Below are positions 9,144-18,431 of a stretch of 64,000 nt of DNA, piece by piece; position 1 is the stretch's first letter, and the number at the start of each line of letters is the position of its first letter. Source of the DNA: Nitrospirota bacterium (lineage in GTDB: Bacteria; Nitrospirota; Nitrospiria; Nitrospirales; UBA8639); assembly GCA_011088105.1 (NCBI GenBank), contig JAALKI010000003.1:1-64000 (forward strand), written 5' to 3'. The notes beneath the pieces were generated by a model. The model was not told the DNA's origin and did not search any database. It saw only the letters and a list, made by a program, of their open reading frames with translations. The translations under genes were made by a program, and so were the position numbers.

Positions 9144-9932
9144 ATGAACATTACGATTTTAGGGTGTCATGGTTCGGATCTTTCTCCAGATGGAGACAAG
9201 ACGTGTAATCCCTATCGAAGCGTTGGGTTTTTGGTGAATGAGTCTCTGTTAATTGATGCAGGGACTGTTGCGTCGTGTCTGACATTAGCTGCTCAGCTCA
9301 AAATTCGCCATGTCCTGCTTTCTCATTTTCATATGGATCATGTCAAAGAATTACCTGCCTTAGCAGTCAATGTGAGCGGGATATTCAAGCAATCCATTGT
9401 GGTTGCGAGCGTGGCGTCTGTTCTGAAAGGACTGAAGACCTATATTTTTAACGACTACGTGTTCCCAAATTTTTTCAAACTTCCAGATCCTGAGACATCA
9501 GTGCTCAGTGAGCAAGTTCTTATTCCTGCTCAAACAGTTTCACTGGGGGGAATCAATGTGACGCCGATTTTTGTGAATCATGTCGTTCCAACAGTGGGGT
9601 ATATCCTAGAAGATCAGTCCTCGACAGTTGTGTTTAGTGGCGATACGCATGCAACTGAAGAAATCTGGGTGCGAGCCCGAAAAGTTAGAAATTTAAAACA
9701 CGTGTTTATCGAGACTTCATTCCCGAACGAAATGGCAGAGATAGCAAAAAAGAGTCAGCATCTAACGCCGGCTCTATTGGCTAAAGAGTTTTCAAAAATC
9801 GGAAAGCCGGACCTGCCACTGTCAGTCTTTCACCTTAACCCCAAATATCGCACTCAGATTGTCAGTCAACTTGCCCAATTGGTTATTCCAAACCTCAATG
9901 TTCCCCGGGAAGGTGACAATCTGCAAATCTAA
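9144..9932 (+). CDS. Class II 3',5'-cyclic-nucleotide phosphodiesterase-like metallo-beta-lactamase fold protein
   Basis: 262 residues with the metal site of the metallo-beta-lactamase superfamily: HFHMDH (His61, His63, Asp65, His66), NHVVPTVGY, and SGDTHATEEIW supplying further ligands. The arrangement, including IETSFPNE late in the sequence and the early NPYRSVGFLV, matches class II cyclic-nucleotide phosphodiesterases (CpdP/PDE1 type) more than hydrolytic lactamases. It would hydrolyse cAMP or a related cyclic nucleotide. No signal peptide is seen, so it should be cytoplasmic. It is a single gene converging on the lipase remnant. Confidence 0.85.
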   Translation: MNITILGCHGSDLSPDGDKTCNPYRSVGFLVNESLLIDAGTVASCLTLAAQLKIRHVLLSHFHMDHVKELPALAVNVSGIFKQSIVVASVASVLKGLKTYIFNDYVFPNFFKLPDPETSVLSEQVLIPAQTVSLGGINVTPIFVNHVVPTVGYILEDQSSTVVFSGDTHATEEIWVRARKVRNLKHVFIETSFPNEMAEIAKKSQHLTPALLAKEFSKIGKPDLPLSVFHLNPKYRTQIVSQLAQLVIPNLNVPREGDNLQI

Positions 9933-9975
9933 AGAGCATCGGTCTTTCAGGGAGCGGTCTGCGTTAAATCCACAG

Positions 9976-10777
9976 TCATACAAGCTTTTTTTTGTTGACT
10001 TTTCTTTTCAAATTCTTCACATACTTTTCCATGCTATGATCTTTGATGCCGTCAGTGCCTAGTTTTCCAAGATCTTCAATGCGCCCTTTGACACGGTCCA
10101 AAAATTTATTCCACCAATGGATATCAGTGTGAATTTTTCCTTGGACATCAATGTAGAGCGGTTGTCCGACATGACGATAGCCTAATGATCGGGTTGGAAC
10201 ACGTGTTACCACATCATTGTTGTTAATAAACCGATAGGTGATGGCTTTACAGTCAATGTCAAAATTTCTGCAAAACTCTTTGTTACCAACACGTGGTTGA
10301 CCAAAGGTATACAAGCCATTCACAGGCTTGTCCTCTTCGGCCAATGTTGCGACCGCTAAGGTGGCTAAGGCAGCGCCAAGACTATGTCCGGTTACCCAAA
10401 GGGATTGTGCATTATCTTGGAACTCTGTGAGTGTCTGTCTTACATCCCTCCAAATGGGTTTTTAAGGCTCCCAAAAATCCACGATGGACCATTCCCCCAG
10501 GTCCTTGCCTTCGGCGAATCCGTGCATCGCTCATCCAGTCCAGCAATTTATTCGCTTCCGTTCCACGAAAGGCGAGGATGATCATGGTGTCATCTGCTGC
10601 CAAAAAGGCTTGGGTTTCCTTCTTATCAAAAAATTTGAACTTTGTGAGTCTCCATGCTTGCACTTGTTGTTCAATCTCTGCTCGATTCTTATAGACCAAA
10701 AGAGCTGACTGCGCTAGGAGTAACGCATTATCGGGATCATACCTAGCGGTATGGGCGTTAAACTTTACTCGTTTCAT
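9976..10777 (-). pseudogene. Class 3 lipase (alpha/beta hydrolase) with a single-base frameshift
   Basis: Two adjacent leftward frames together encode one class 3 lipase. The first part ends around FLGAL; the second supplies the nucleophile elbow VTGHSLGAALA, the Asp of INNNDVVTRVP and a later His (YRHVG), a complete catalytic triad. They join if one base is removed from a five-T run at 10459-10463 (plus strand), giving LKPIWRDVRQTL. The frameshift could be a sequencing slip or a real inactivation. ATG 10777 is the best start: GGAGG lies about five bases upstream; longer frames from 10825 have none. No signal peptide is visible. Confidence 0.8.
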
Positions 10778-11454
10778 CAAGGCCTCCTTTGGCATGAACT
10801 GCTTTAGATGGCGTGTGCCCGTCATGATTGAAGTGTCTTTCTCTCAGTGCCGACGTTTACTCTCTTCCCTTATCCCAGTTTGACCAATCAGAAACATGGC
10901 CTAAGGACAAGGTTTCTGACGATACCATGGAGCTTCTCACAAATGCTGCTTGCCAGGATACCTCCGTCTATGGATAGACGTAAATAGGTTATCAAAAATT
11001 AGTCAAGGCCGTATGTAAGGGCATCATGTTGTCTTACATGCTTCTTGCGGTTTCGTAAAAGACCTATTCTCTTCGGCTACGTCTTATCATATCGAAAAGC
11101 TGAATTTCTTGAGGATAGTGTACCCGTTATTGACATCGTTGTCATGCTGATTAACAGGGGGAATTTGTTTCTATCCTTCTAGTAGGAGGGTGTGCATGGA
11201 CAAAATATCAAATTTTTGAAAAGGGTGTATTAAACCATTTGCAGAGACAATACGACATACCATGCAGAGAGGCTCATTTACCGTTGTGGGTTGTTAGGAC
11301 ATCTCATCATGTTTGAAATGCCGCATGTGAAATCTTATCCCTGGCATGACTATTGCTTTCAATTTGGAGTGATAACCGCACTTGATGAGCGTCATACGGA
11401 TGAGCAGGACATTGCTTATGACTGAACAAAGCGACAAACATCAGGGAGGAGAAC
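10778..11454. other. Gene-free region containing a sigma-54 promoter
   Basis: About 680 bases between the divergent lipase and zinc-ribbon genes. Apart from the sigma-54-like element at 11342-11357 I see only a weak 6-base inverted repeat (TGTAAG/CTTACA near 11015-11040). No gene-like frame with a ribosome site is present. Confidence 0.5.
11342..11357 (+). promoter_or_regulatory. Sigma-54 (-24/-12) promoter
   Basis: TGGCATGACTATTGCT matches the consensus TGGCACG-N4-TTGCW at every defined position except one (C to T in the -24 element). GG and GC have the required spacing. It lies 98 bases before the ATG of the zinc-ribbon gene, giving a leader of roughly 85 bases. An AAA+ enhancer-binding protein is encoded about 3 kb away. 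Confidence 0.65.
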
Positions 11455-11760
11455 ATGAACAATACCAGCATTCAGAAAACGAGCAAATTGCAGACGATCA
11501 ATCAAGCAAGGTTTGGAGGAATGCATTCTTGTGTGCGTTGTCAAGGGTTGTTGGTCAAGGAATATTTTCTCGATATGCAACAAGATGACTCCATATGGGG
11601 GGCTGGCTGGCGATGTGTGAACTGTGGGGCAATCACGGCTTCTGTTCTGCAGCAGACTCGTCAACATCGTGCAATTCAGACAGACGTTTCTAAACTTAAA
11701 CAGCGCAAAAAATATCTTTCTGTTTCACAACAGTTTGTCAGTCGTGAGACACATGCCTAG
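11455..11760 (+). CDS. Small zinc-ribbon protein
   Basis: 101 residues. Two Cys pairs, CVRC near residue 26 and CVNC near residue 53, are about 25 residues apart and would form one zinc ribbon; the tail is basic (KLKQRKKYL). GGAGGAG lies directly upstream of ATG 11455, a strong ribosome site. The sigma-54-like element upstream suggests conditional expression, for example on nitrogen status or membrane stress. Zinc ribbons of this size bind nucleic acids or proteins; no specific function can be given. Confidence 0.75.
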   Translation: MNNTSIQKTSKLQTINQARFGGMHSCVRCQGLLVKEYFLDMQQDDSIWGAGWRCVNCGAITASVLQQTRQHRAIQTDVSKLKQRKKYLSVSQQFVSRETHA

Positions 11761-12264
11761 AATGAATGCGATGAATGAGGACATGCAGAAGAAAACACAG
11801 AATGGTTTTTGCTGATGTCTTTCTCGTTGCGTTGCCAACAAGGGGTTTGATAAGGAGTCCAAACTGTTCAAAGCAGATTTCTTATTCCCAGAGTGCGCAT
11901 GAGTCCCAACCGATTGCTCAAGATAGGGCCATTGAAATCGTGAGAGGTGTGCCTCATACAATGACCGCCATGTCTGCATAGGTACGTTCCACGAGTTTCT
12001 ACTCTAGAAGAACAGAGTATAGGCAATGGAGGAATGGAAATTGGCTGATGCCATTTGCATCTACGGGGTCATTCCCTTGAAACTATTGTCAAGGCTTCCC
12101 GAACCCTCATTATCAAAGCATTCTTCTCTGTACCGCATGGGAAAAATGGCTGGATAGACAAGCCGTGGTTTTGTCTCATTGGGATGTCCAAATAAATAGG
12201 CTTGGGGTTGCCCCAATGTGGTGAGAGGCTTTTCTGAACAACAGTCTTTCGTTTGTTGTATCTG
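11761..12264. other. Gene-free stretch, nothing recognised
   Basis: About 500 bases between the zinc-ribbon gene and the end of the serine palmitoyltransferase operon, which converge here. A weak stem (ACAACA/TGTTGT) lies just past the stop of the operon without a T tract. Short frames present on both strands lack start signals and domains. Confidence 0.5.
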
Positions 12265-13446
12265 TTAAGGCGAAGGCTTGAGTGAGGCAAAGGCTTGACA
12301 GATTTTAGAGATTTGCTCTTCAGTATGAGCTGCGCTGACACTACAGCGAAGGAGGCTTGCCCCATTTGGGGCGGCTGGTGGCAGAATTAAATTCACATAG
12401 ATCCCGGCTTTAAGTAATCCATTCCATAGTGCGACGGCTTGTTCTTTTTTGGGTAAGATCGTTGCCACGACAGGACTTGGTTCAGGCCCGAGCGTGAAAC
12501 CCAAACTCTGGAGTTCTTTATATAAGTGGCGGGCATTATCCCAAAGACGAGTTTGTAGATCCGGACTTGTCCGAAGAATGTGTAGGGCCATTCTTGTTGA
12601 GGCAATGACTGAAGGCGAAGGGGAGGCTGTAAACACATAGGGTCGGCTTGCATAGCGCAAGAGTTCGAGTTCGTGTCGGCGACTTAAACAAAATCCTCCG
12701 GTTGCGCCAAGACTTTTACTAAAGGTGCCGACAATAAAATCCACATGCTCTTCCACTCCAGCTTCTTCAGCCAATCCGCGGCCATGTTTTCCAAGGACCC
12801 CAAGCGAATGGGCTTCATCGACAAGGAGAAAGGCTCCATACTGTTTTTTAATTGCGGCAATAGGAGCAAGAGGCGCACGATCGCCAAGCATGCTGTAAAT
12901 GCCTTCCACGATAATCAATGTTCTGGTCGTACGATCACCAAGGCGTTGCAATCGTTTTTCTAAATCCGCGGGGTCATTATGTCGAAACCGGATGACCTCG
13001 GCATCACCTAATTTACAGCCATCATAGATACTGGCATGACAGTCGGCATCGAGTAAAATAACATCATTTTTTCCTGGAAGTGTTGAGAGAATGCCAAGAT
13101 TGGCCAAATACCCTGTTGAAAAGACAATACCTGTTGCCATTCCATAAAAGTCAGCTAATTCCCGCTCAAGGGCCACATGGCCGGCGAATGAGCCATTTGC
13201 CATTCTAGATCCAGTCGTGCCTGTGCCTTCCTCTTGAACGGCTTGACTTGCAGCGTCGATACATCGTGGGTCAAAGGTGAGGCCAAGGTAATTATTCGTG
13301 CCGGCCAGGATCGTTCGACGTCCACCCACGATGGCTTCCGTGGCGGAAAGGATCTGTTCGATCACCACGTTAAATGGATCCATGGAGGACTCCATTAATG
13401 TCTGTCTCGCGGCGGCGAGTTCTCGAAACTTTTCAAAAATAGCCAT
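12265..13446 (-). CDS. spt: Serine palmitoyltransferase (sphingoid base synthesis)
   Basis: 393 residues, PLP-dependent alpha-oxoamine synthase that condenses serine with an acyl thioester to give 3-ketosphinganine in the cytoplasm. Signatures resemble Sphingomonas/Caulobacter SPT rather than BioF: DPFNVVIEQ near the N-terminus, FSTGYLANLGILSTLPGK, LDADCHASIYDGC with the cofactor-stacking His137, RFRHN, DEAHS at 210-214, and the PLP lysine K244 in TFSKSLGATGG. The chosen ATG starts one base after the stop of the acyl carrier protein gene; a longer frame to 13506 overlaps that gene and is unlikely. It is the last gene of the leftward operon. Confidence 0.92.
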   Translation of the reverse strand: MAIFEKFRELAAARQTLMESSMDPFNVVIEQILSATEAIVGGRRTILAGTNNYLGLTFDPRCIDAASQAVQEEGTGTTGSRMANGSFAGHVALERELADFYGMATGIVFSTGYLANLGILSTLPGKNDVILLDADCHASIYDGCKLGDAEVIRFRHNDPADLEKRLQRLGDRTTRTLIIVEGIYSMLGDRAPLAPIAAIKKQYGAFLLVDEAHSLGVLGKHGRGLAEEAGVEEHVDFIVGTFSKSLGATGGFCLSRRHELELLRYASRPYVFTASPSPSVIASTRMALHILRTSPDLQTRLWDNARHLYKELQSLGFTLGPEPSPVVATILPKKEQAVALWNGLLKAGIYVNLILPPAAPNGASLLRCSVSAAHTEEQISKICQAFASLKPSP

Positions 13447-13447
13447 G

Positions 13448-13696
13448 TTAGGGTTGACTCGTAATGTGCTCGAGTTGTGTGACAAGGTCTTTGACGGTTT
13501 TGACATCAGGCAGTATATTTAAGGGGACCGAGACATCAAATTGATCTTCAATCTCCAGTAACAGTTCCATCACTTGCATGGAAGCCAGCCCTAAATCAGC
13601 GACTAATTCCATGTCTTCAGTCGGTGATTTTCCTTCGGGGGTGAACTGCCTCAAAATTTCATACACTTGTGGGAGAATGTCTTGATAGCTAGGCAT
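13448..13696 (-). CDS. Dedicated acyl carrier protein of the sphingolipid operon
   Basis: 82 residues, acidic and helical. The 4'-phosphopantetheine attachment Ser39 sits in DLGLAS, followed by the recognition helix MELLLEIEDQFDV. It would present an acyl chain to serine palmitoyltransferase, the role of AcpR in Caulobacter. It lies between the dehydrogenase and SPT genes; its stop is separated from the SPT start by one base. The acyl-AMP ligase two genes upstream is the likely loading enzyme. A polyketide role is possible but no such genes are nearby. Confidence 0.9.
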   Translation of the reverse strand: MPSYQDILPQVYEILRQFTPEGKSPTEDMELVADLGLASMQVMELLLEIEDQFDVSVPLNILPDVKTVKDLVTQLEHITSQP

Positions 13697-13754
13697 GGTA
13701 TAAAAAGTAAAACGTCAATCCCTTCTAAAACAAAAAATTGTACTGTGTTCTTCA

Positions 13755-14681
13755 TCATAAAGCTAGGGTTTGTTGTAGTCCTTCTTTCAAGGAAACCAGC
13801 GGAGTCCAACCTGTGGCTTCTGTGAAGGCAGTGTTGTCACATACCCAATTGATATGAGTAAGTTCTTGCACTTTTCCTGTGGTCAGCATAGCTGGGGTTC
13901 CAGTTATACGTGCGATACGTTGATTCATCATGGCAAGGCTTGTCAGGACAATGCGAGGGATTCGGAGTTGGATGATGTGTCCTTTTCGTACATGAGCCAT
14001 GGTTTGAGTGATATCTTGCCATGTGTACCCACCGACCTGTCCGTCATGAAGCTCATATATTTTGGATGGAGAGCGTGGCTGTTCAACCCATTTGAGCACG
14101 GCTCTAGCGAGATCATGCACATAGAGAAGAGAAAACCGGGCCTCTGGAGGTCCCAAGAGGAGAGCCAAGCCTCTTGCCATCCATTGAAAAAGAGGCAAAA
14201 GTTCTTGATCTCCTGGTCCGTAGACAGCCGGAGGACGAAAGATGCCCCAAGGGAATGGTGGCTCAGCATTCATGAGCACGCGTTCTCCCGCTCTTTTACT
14301 AGCAGCATAGGGAGAAAGGTCTGGTTCACGGGCGGCTAGGGAAGAGATTAATAGAAATCGAGGCGCGCGGGGTTGTGCTTGAATGGCGTGAAGGATATGC
14401 GTGATGCTGTCGATGTTTACGGGGCCAAAATCAGCATGGGTTGTGCCTCGAGTGATCCCAGCACAATGCACAATGGCCTCAACACCTTGAGTAAGGCATT
14501 GAAGACTGTCGTGATCATGCAATGATCCAAGGATCAGCTCTGTCGAAATTTCTGAGAGACGAGAGGTGTCCGACGAAGAACGAACAAGAGAACGGACATG
14601 CCAACCGGCATGAAAAAAATGCTGGGCAATGACACTGCCAAGAAACCCTGTTGCCCCAGTCAAGGCAACGACACGATGCAT
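13755..14681 (-). CDS. cerR: NAD(P)-dependent epimerase/dehydrogenase, CerR-like ceramide reductase
   Basis: 308 residues, extended short-chain dehydrogenase. The Rossmann motif TGATGFLG is at residues 8-15, the catalytic pair is Tyr125/Lys129 (YAASK), with Ser113-114 in LLISSLAA. Located between the acyl-AMP ligase and the acyl carrier protein/SPT genes, it is best explained as the reductase that converts the 3-keto group of the sphingoid or oxidised ceramide, as CerR does in Caulobacter. On sequence alone it could be another sugar or sterol dehydrogenase; the call relies on context. ATG 14681 begins nine bases after the ligase stop. Confidence 0.82.
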   Translation of the reverse strand: MHRVVALTGATGFLGSVIAQHFFHAGWHVRSLVRSSSDTSRLSEISTELILGSLHDHDSLQCLTQGVEAIVHCAGITRGTTHADFGPVNIDSITHILHAIQAQPRAPRFLLISSLAAREPDLSPYAASKRAGERVLMNAEPPFPWGIFRPPAVYGPGDQELLPLFQWMARGLALLLGPPEARFSLLYVHDLARAVLKWVEQPRSPSKIYELHDGQVGGYTWQDITQTMAHVRKGHIIQLRIPRIVLTSLAMMNQRIARITGTPAMLTTGKVQELTHINWVCDNTAFTEATGWTPLVSLKEGLQQTLAL

Positions 14682-14689
14682 GTAGTCGC

Positions 14690-16495
14690 TTAGGAAACAC
14701 TCCCGGTGCAAGCACCAGTCGTTGTTTCGTGTATGGTGGAGGCAGATTGTTGTAGAGGGTGTCCCCAATCTTTTCGCTTGAGGAACCCTTGACGGGCTCC
14801 GGATCGAGAAAGTTTCCCTGATGAGGTCCGTGGCAACGTATGAGGTGGCACCAAGTCAATCAGACAGTCAATGCCTAATTCCTGATGGATCTGTCCCTTA
14901 AGCCGTTCTACCAGGTTGTTCCGTTTCTCATGATCAAACTCACGGCATTGAATGACTAACACCGCAGTTTCAACACCGTGGGGTGAGGATACTGAAAAGG
15001 CCGAGACATCACCAGATCGTAACCCAGGTTGCTGTTCAGCTAAACACTCAAGGTCCTGAGGCCAAATATTTCTGCCATGAATGATAATTAAATCTTTTTT
15101 CCGTCCCGTAATAACTAAATGTTCATTGATGCAGTATCCGATATCACCAGTGTTGAGCCACCCATCATGAGCAAGAACCTCAGCAGTGGCTTCTGGTTCA
15201 CCGAAGTACCCAGACATAATACTTGGGCCCTTAACGAAAATCGTTCCACATTGACGTTCACCGAGAGGATGGCCTTGATCATCTCGGACTTCGACATGAT
15301 AGTCAGGCAAAGGAGCCCCACAGTTTACAAAGGAGGTGATGCGTTCTTTTTCTTGTGGAGAGTCAGACTTCATCTGTGAATCAACTGGGAGCGCCTCTCT
15401 TGATTCAGCAAGGTGCTCGGCATTGACATGGTCTACATTAAGGCCTTGGTCTAGAGGGGCAAAACTGATAGCCAAGGCACATTCAGCCATGCCGTAGCAA
15501 GCCAAAAAAGCCTGAGGATTAAACCCACTTGGAGCAAGCGTATCAGCAAATTTTCCCATAGGATTCGCGTGAATGGTTTCTGCTCCCACTCCAGCCACTC
15601 TCCAAGAACGAAGGTCAAAGTTGGCAACTTCTTCTTTTCGAATGCGCCGTGCACAGAGCTCGTACCCAAATGTAGGACTAAAGGAAATGGTCCCGCGATT
15701 CCGTGTCATAAGGTTCAACCATTGACGCGGACGCATCGCAAAATCCCTCGTTCCCAAGTAATCAACGGACAATTGTGAAGCAACTGGACCAAGGACAAAT
15801 CCAACAAGTCCCATATCATGATAAAACGGCAACCATGAGACACATCGATCGCCAGGTCGCACTTGAAGCCCATCTTTAATGATGCCGGATAGATTGCTTA
15901 AGGCCATCTGTTGCGTGATCACAACGCCACGAGGGAAACGCGTACTACCTGAGGTATACTGGATGTATGCAAGGTCTTGGCTTTCAGGGAGCGGGAGGTC
16001 GACGGCTTCACCCGGTAATTGGGAAAACATCGCTGGAGTGCCAAGAAACGTCAGGTCAAGACCTTTCGCGGCTTCTTCAAGAAAGAGGTGAAAGTCATCG
16101 GACGCAATGGCCACAGCAGGTCGGCAATTGATGAGAAGCCCGCGGAGCTGTTCAACGTAGGATTGATGACTGCCAAGATGGATGGAAGCTGGCAGTGGAA
16201 CAGGAACGAGGTTGGCATATTGGCAAGCAAAGAAGAAGCGGGAGAAGTCTGCACGGGTATCAGCAACAATAGCAACACGTGAGCCTCGTTCAATACCCAA
16301 TTGGCTAAATTGATAGGCTAACGCGATGGCTTGCTCACGAAGGAGTTTGTAAGGCAGAACTTCATAAAGCTTGCCTTTGCCATCATAAAAGTTAAATCCT
16401 GTTTGGCCTAGTGCCGCATAATCAAGAGCCTCTGGCAGCGTACGAAAGCCTGCTGCCCGAAGAGGCAAATGGTGTTCGGTATACGTAGGTTCCAT
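14690..16495 (-). CDS. Fatty acyl-AMP ligase (AasR-like) of the sphingolipid operon
   Basis: 601 residues, ANL superfamily. The P-loop YIQYTSGSTRFPRGVVITQ, GYFGEPEATAEVL and the C-terminal NTGDIGYCINEHLVITGRKKDLIIIHG segment place it with fatty acyl-AMP ligases, which load fatty acids onto carrier proteins. It would activate a free fatty acid and charge the acyl carrier protein encoded two genes downstream, matching AasR of Caulobacter. First gene of the four-gene leftward operon; its promoter should lie in the AT-rich spacer upstream. Confidence 0.9.
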   Translation of the reverse strand: MEPTYTEHHLPLRAAGFRTLPEALDYAALGQTGFNFYDGKGKLYEVLPYKLLREQAIALAYQFSQLGIERGSRVAIVADTRADFSRFFFACQYANLVPVPLPASIHLGSHQSYVEQLRGLLINCRPAVAIASDDFHLFLEEAAKGLDLTFLGTPAMFSQLPGEAVDLPLPESQDLAYIQYTSGSTRFPRGVVITQQMALSNLSGIIKDGLQVRPGDRCVSWLPFYHDMGLVGFVLGPVASQLSVDYLGTRDFAMRPRQWLNLMTRNRGTISFSPTFGYELCARRIRKEEVANFDLRSWRVAGVGAETIHANPMGKFADTLAPSGFNPQAFLACYGMAECALAISFAPLDQGLNVDHVNAEHLAESREALPVDSQMKSDSPQEKERITSFVNCGAPLPDYHVEVRDDQGHPLGERQCGTIFVKGPSIMSGYFGEPEATAEVLAHDGWLNTGDIGYCINEHLVITGRKKDLIIIHGRNIWPQDLECLAEQQPGLRSGDVSAFSVSSPHGVETAVLVIQCREFDHEKRNNLVERLKGQIHQELGIDCLIDLVPPHTLPRTSSGKLSRSGARQGFLKRKDWGHPLQQSASTIHETTTGACTGSVS

Positions 16496-17058
16496 GCGTT
16501 GCTAGCCTCTCTTCCCCATCATCAATTCGTTGGTCAATACGTATTTTATCAAGCAGCTATTGCAATCTCTATGCACACTGCAACGGGAATTCAGAAGTAA
16601 AAAGTATGTTAAAACACAGTGGTTGCCAGAATGAAACCACGCAAAACTTCATATTTGTATCTAATTCTCATCAAAAAGGCAACCAGTAAATCAAAAAACT
16701 GCCAATTATTTCCTAGATCATCAAAAAAAACACGCTTCCGGACAAGCAGTTTTCATTAGAATATACAGCACGTTAAATAGCATCAAGTCGGTCAGCATAC
16801 AAATAGAGTTCTCCTAAAGTATGCAAAAAATGAGCCAATTGAAAATTATTTAATGTTTGACACGATTGTCATGGGATAAAATATAGATTTCTCTATTCTA
16901 TTTCGTGCATGGAAAGGCTTTTGTGTATTTAAAACACAACACAAAGTGAGTGATTTTAGCAACTTTGTCTATGTATATACATGTAAGTTAAATAGGGCTA
17001 GAGATCAGGCCAGATGAATGGAGACAAGATGGGGTAAGAGAATTAAGGATTAAGACGG
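16496..17058. other. AT-rich spacer upstream of the sphingolipid operon
   Basis: About 560 bases, noticeably richer in A and T than the flanking genes. It should hold the promoter of the leftward acyl-AMP ligase operon and the end of the HIT gene. A TTGACA at about 16857 points rightward with poor spacing to a TATAGA, so I do not call it. No gene-like frame. Confidence 0.5.
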
Positions 17059-17514
17059 TTAGATAGCCAAGTTTTGCTGAATGTGAGTAATAATGACTTG
17101 ATGAAGGTCTGGTGAGGTTGGGTTTGTTCTGGTGAGGTCTGGTGGTCCTGGCCAGGAGTGGTCAAGAAATTCATGCCCTTCGAAATTTTTCGGGTCGGCA
17201 TATCGAGGAAAAATGTGAAAGTGGACATCAGGGTCAACCATCATCAGCATCAGGTAATTGATCTTGTCAAAAGCAAAGGCCCGTTCAAGGCCTTGCTCAA
17301 TTTCCCTGGTCACGGTATGAAGCTCTGTAAAGGCATCCTGACTCAATTGGGAAAATTGCGTGGCAGGTTCGGCGCAGATTAACACGAGTGAGCCGAGCGT
17401 GACTTGGGTTGGGCGCAAAAGCATGGTCCACCGGCCAAATGTCTTGATCTGGGTGCCCGGGGCACCAAACTTTTTCATTGTGGCATTGAGCGTATTCGTG
17501 GGAAGCTTGTCCAT
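17059..17514 (-). CDS. HIT-family nucleotide hydrolase/transferase
   Basis: About 151 residues. The histidine triad appears as VHFHIFPRY near residue 110, the HxHxx part of the HIT active site, with SLVLICAEPATQFSQLS and a helical region before it. HIT enzymes hydrolyse or transfer nucleoside monophosphates from dinucleoside polyphosphates or adenylates. ATG 17514 is taken as the start because the earlier frame runs into the divergent hydroxylase gene. Its setting beside acyl-adenylate-forming and nucleotidyl-transferring enzymes is suggestive but not proof of a role in lipid metabolism. Confidence 0.75.
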   Translation of the reverse strand: MDKLPTNTLNATMKKFGAPGTQIKTFGRWTMLLRPTQVTLGSLVLICAEPATQFSQLSQDAFTELHTVTREIEQGLERAFAFDKINYLMLMMVDPDVHFHIFPRYADPKNFEGHEFLDHSWPGPPDLTRTNPTSPDLHQVIITHIQQNLAI

Positions 17515-17630
17515 ACGTAGGCCGATTATGGCTTGAGTCAACAGTGAAAGCAACCTATAATGCTAGGTGTGATGCTCTTGAAAAAGACGGTCAAAATATT
17601 TCCTTATCGAAAGCAGAAGGTCAGCGAGTG

Positions 17631-18374
17631 ATGTACGATTTTTGGAGGGGACGCAAACACCATCTCGACAAAATGACGCTATCAGAATTAACGGTAGCGT
17701 ATTTTCAATATCCTGGTATTCAGGTCTACCTGGTGTTGTTGTGTGTTAGTGCATGGCTCTCATTGACAATGGGGGATGCGGGAAGTGGCGACAGGGGTTG
17801 GATATTAACTGCAGCCGTTATTCTTGCGTTGTTGGTGTATCCCCTTGTGTGGTATCTCCTTCATCGGTTTGTGTTACATGGCCGGTACATGTACCGCTCT
17901 CCACGATTTTCGGCAGTATGGAAGCGCATTCATTATGATCATCATCAGGATCCCCGAGATCTTCGGGTGCTCTTTGGGGCGTTGTATACCACGTTGCCCA
18001 CCATTGCCTTAGTAACGATTCCTATTGGTGCGCTCATTGGGGGCCATGCTGGGGCGGCTGCGGCATTTGCCGGGGGGATTGCCGGGACGTTGTTCTATGA
18101 ACTTTGCCATTGCATTCAACATTTACAATATGTCCCCCGCAGTAAGTTTCTTCGTCGCATTAAACAATTGCACTTGCTACACCATTTTCATAATGAGAAT
18201 GGAAACTACGGCATCACAAATTTCCTTTGGGATCGTGTGTCCGGCACATACTATGAGCAGGCAGCGGATGTCTCGCGAAGTGAGACCGTGTTTAACTTAG
18301 GGTATGTCGATGATGAATGCACCAAATATCCATGGGTTGCGCAACTTTCTCAATCGGGAGACCATCCGAGATGA
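17631..18374 (+). CDS. Fatty-acid hydroxylase/sterol desaturase family membrane protein
   Basis: About 247 residues. Di-iron histidine boxes: HRFVLH, HYDHH, and HLLHHFHNENGNYG near the C-terminus, plus further His in HCIQH, the pattern of the FA hydroxylase superfamily (FA2H, sterol C4/C5 enzymes). Four hydrophobic segments fit an integral membrane enzyme. Next to serine palmitoyltransferase and a ceramide-synthase-like gene, hydroxylation of the sphingoid base or N-acyl chain is the natural inference. The start is uncertain: GTG 17544 is also in frame but adds a stretch that looks non-coding; ATG 17631 has AGAAGG upstream. Confidence 0.82.
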   Translation: MYDFWRGRKHHLDKMTLSELTVAYFQYPGIQVYLVLLCVSAWLSLTMGDAGSGDRGWILTAAVILALLVYPLVWYLLHRFVLHGRYMYRSPRFSAVWKRIHYDHHQDPRDLRVLFGALYTTLPTIALVTIPIGALIGGHAGAAAAFAGGIAGTLFYELCHCIQHLQYVPRSKFLRRIKQLHLLHHFHNENGNYGITNFLWDRVSGTYYEQAADVSRSETVFNLGYVDDECTKYPWVAQLSQSGDHPR

Positions 18375-18431
18375 GTGATCGTCATGAGGTGGGCCCCTTT
18401 ATGAGTTGTCAGCGTCTGCGCATCGTTACTA

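Noticed and set aside
11775-11981. 68-codon rightward frame after the zinc-ribbon gene
   Set aside because: No Shine-Dalgarno, composition not protein-like, and an equally long frame exists on the opposite strand.
16855-16885. TTGACA with a downstream TATAGA as a promoter
   Set aside because: The spacing is about 19 bases and it points rightward, against the leftward genes on both sides.
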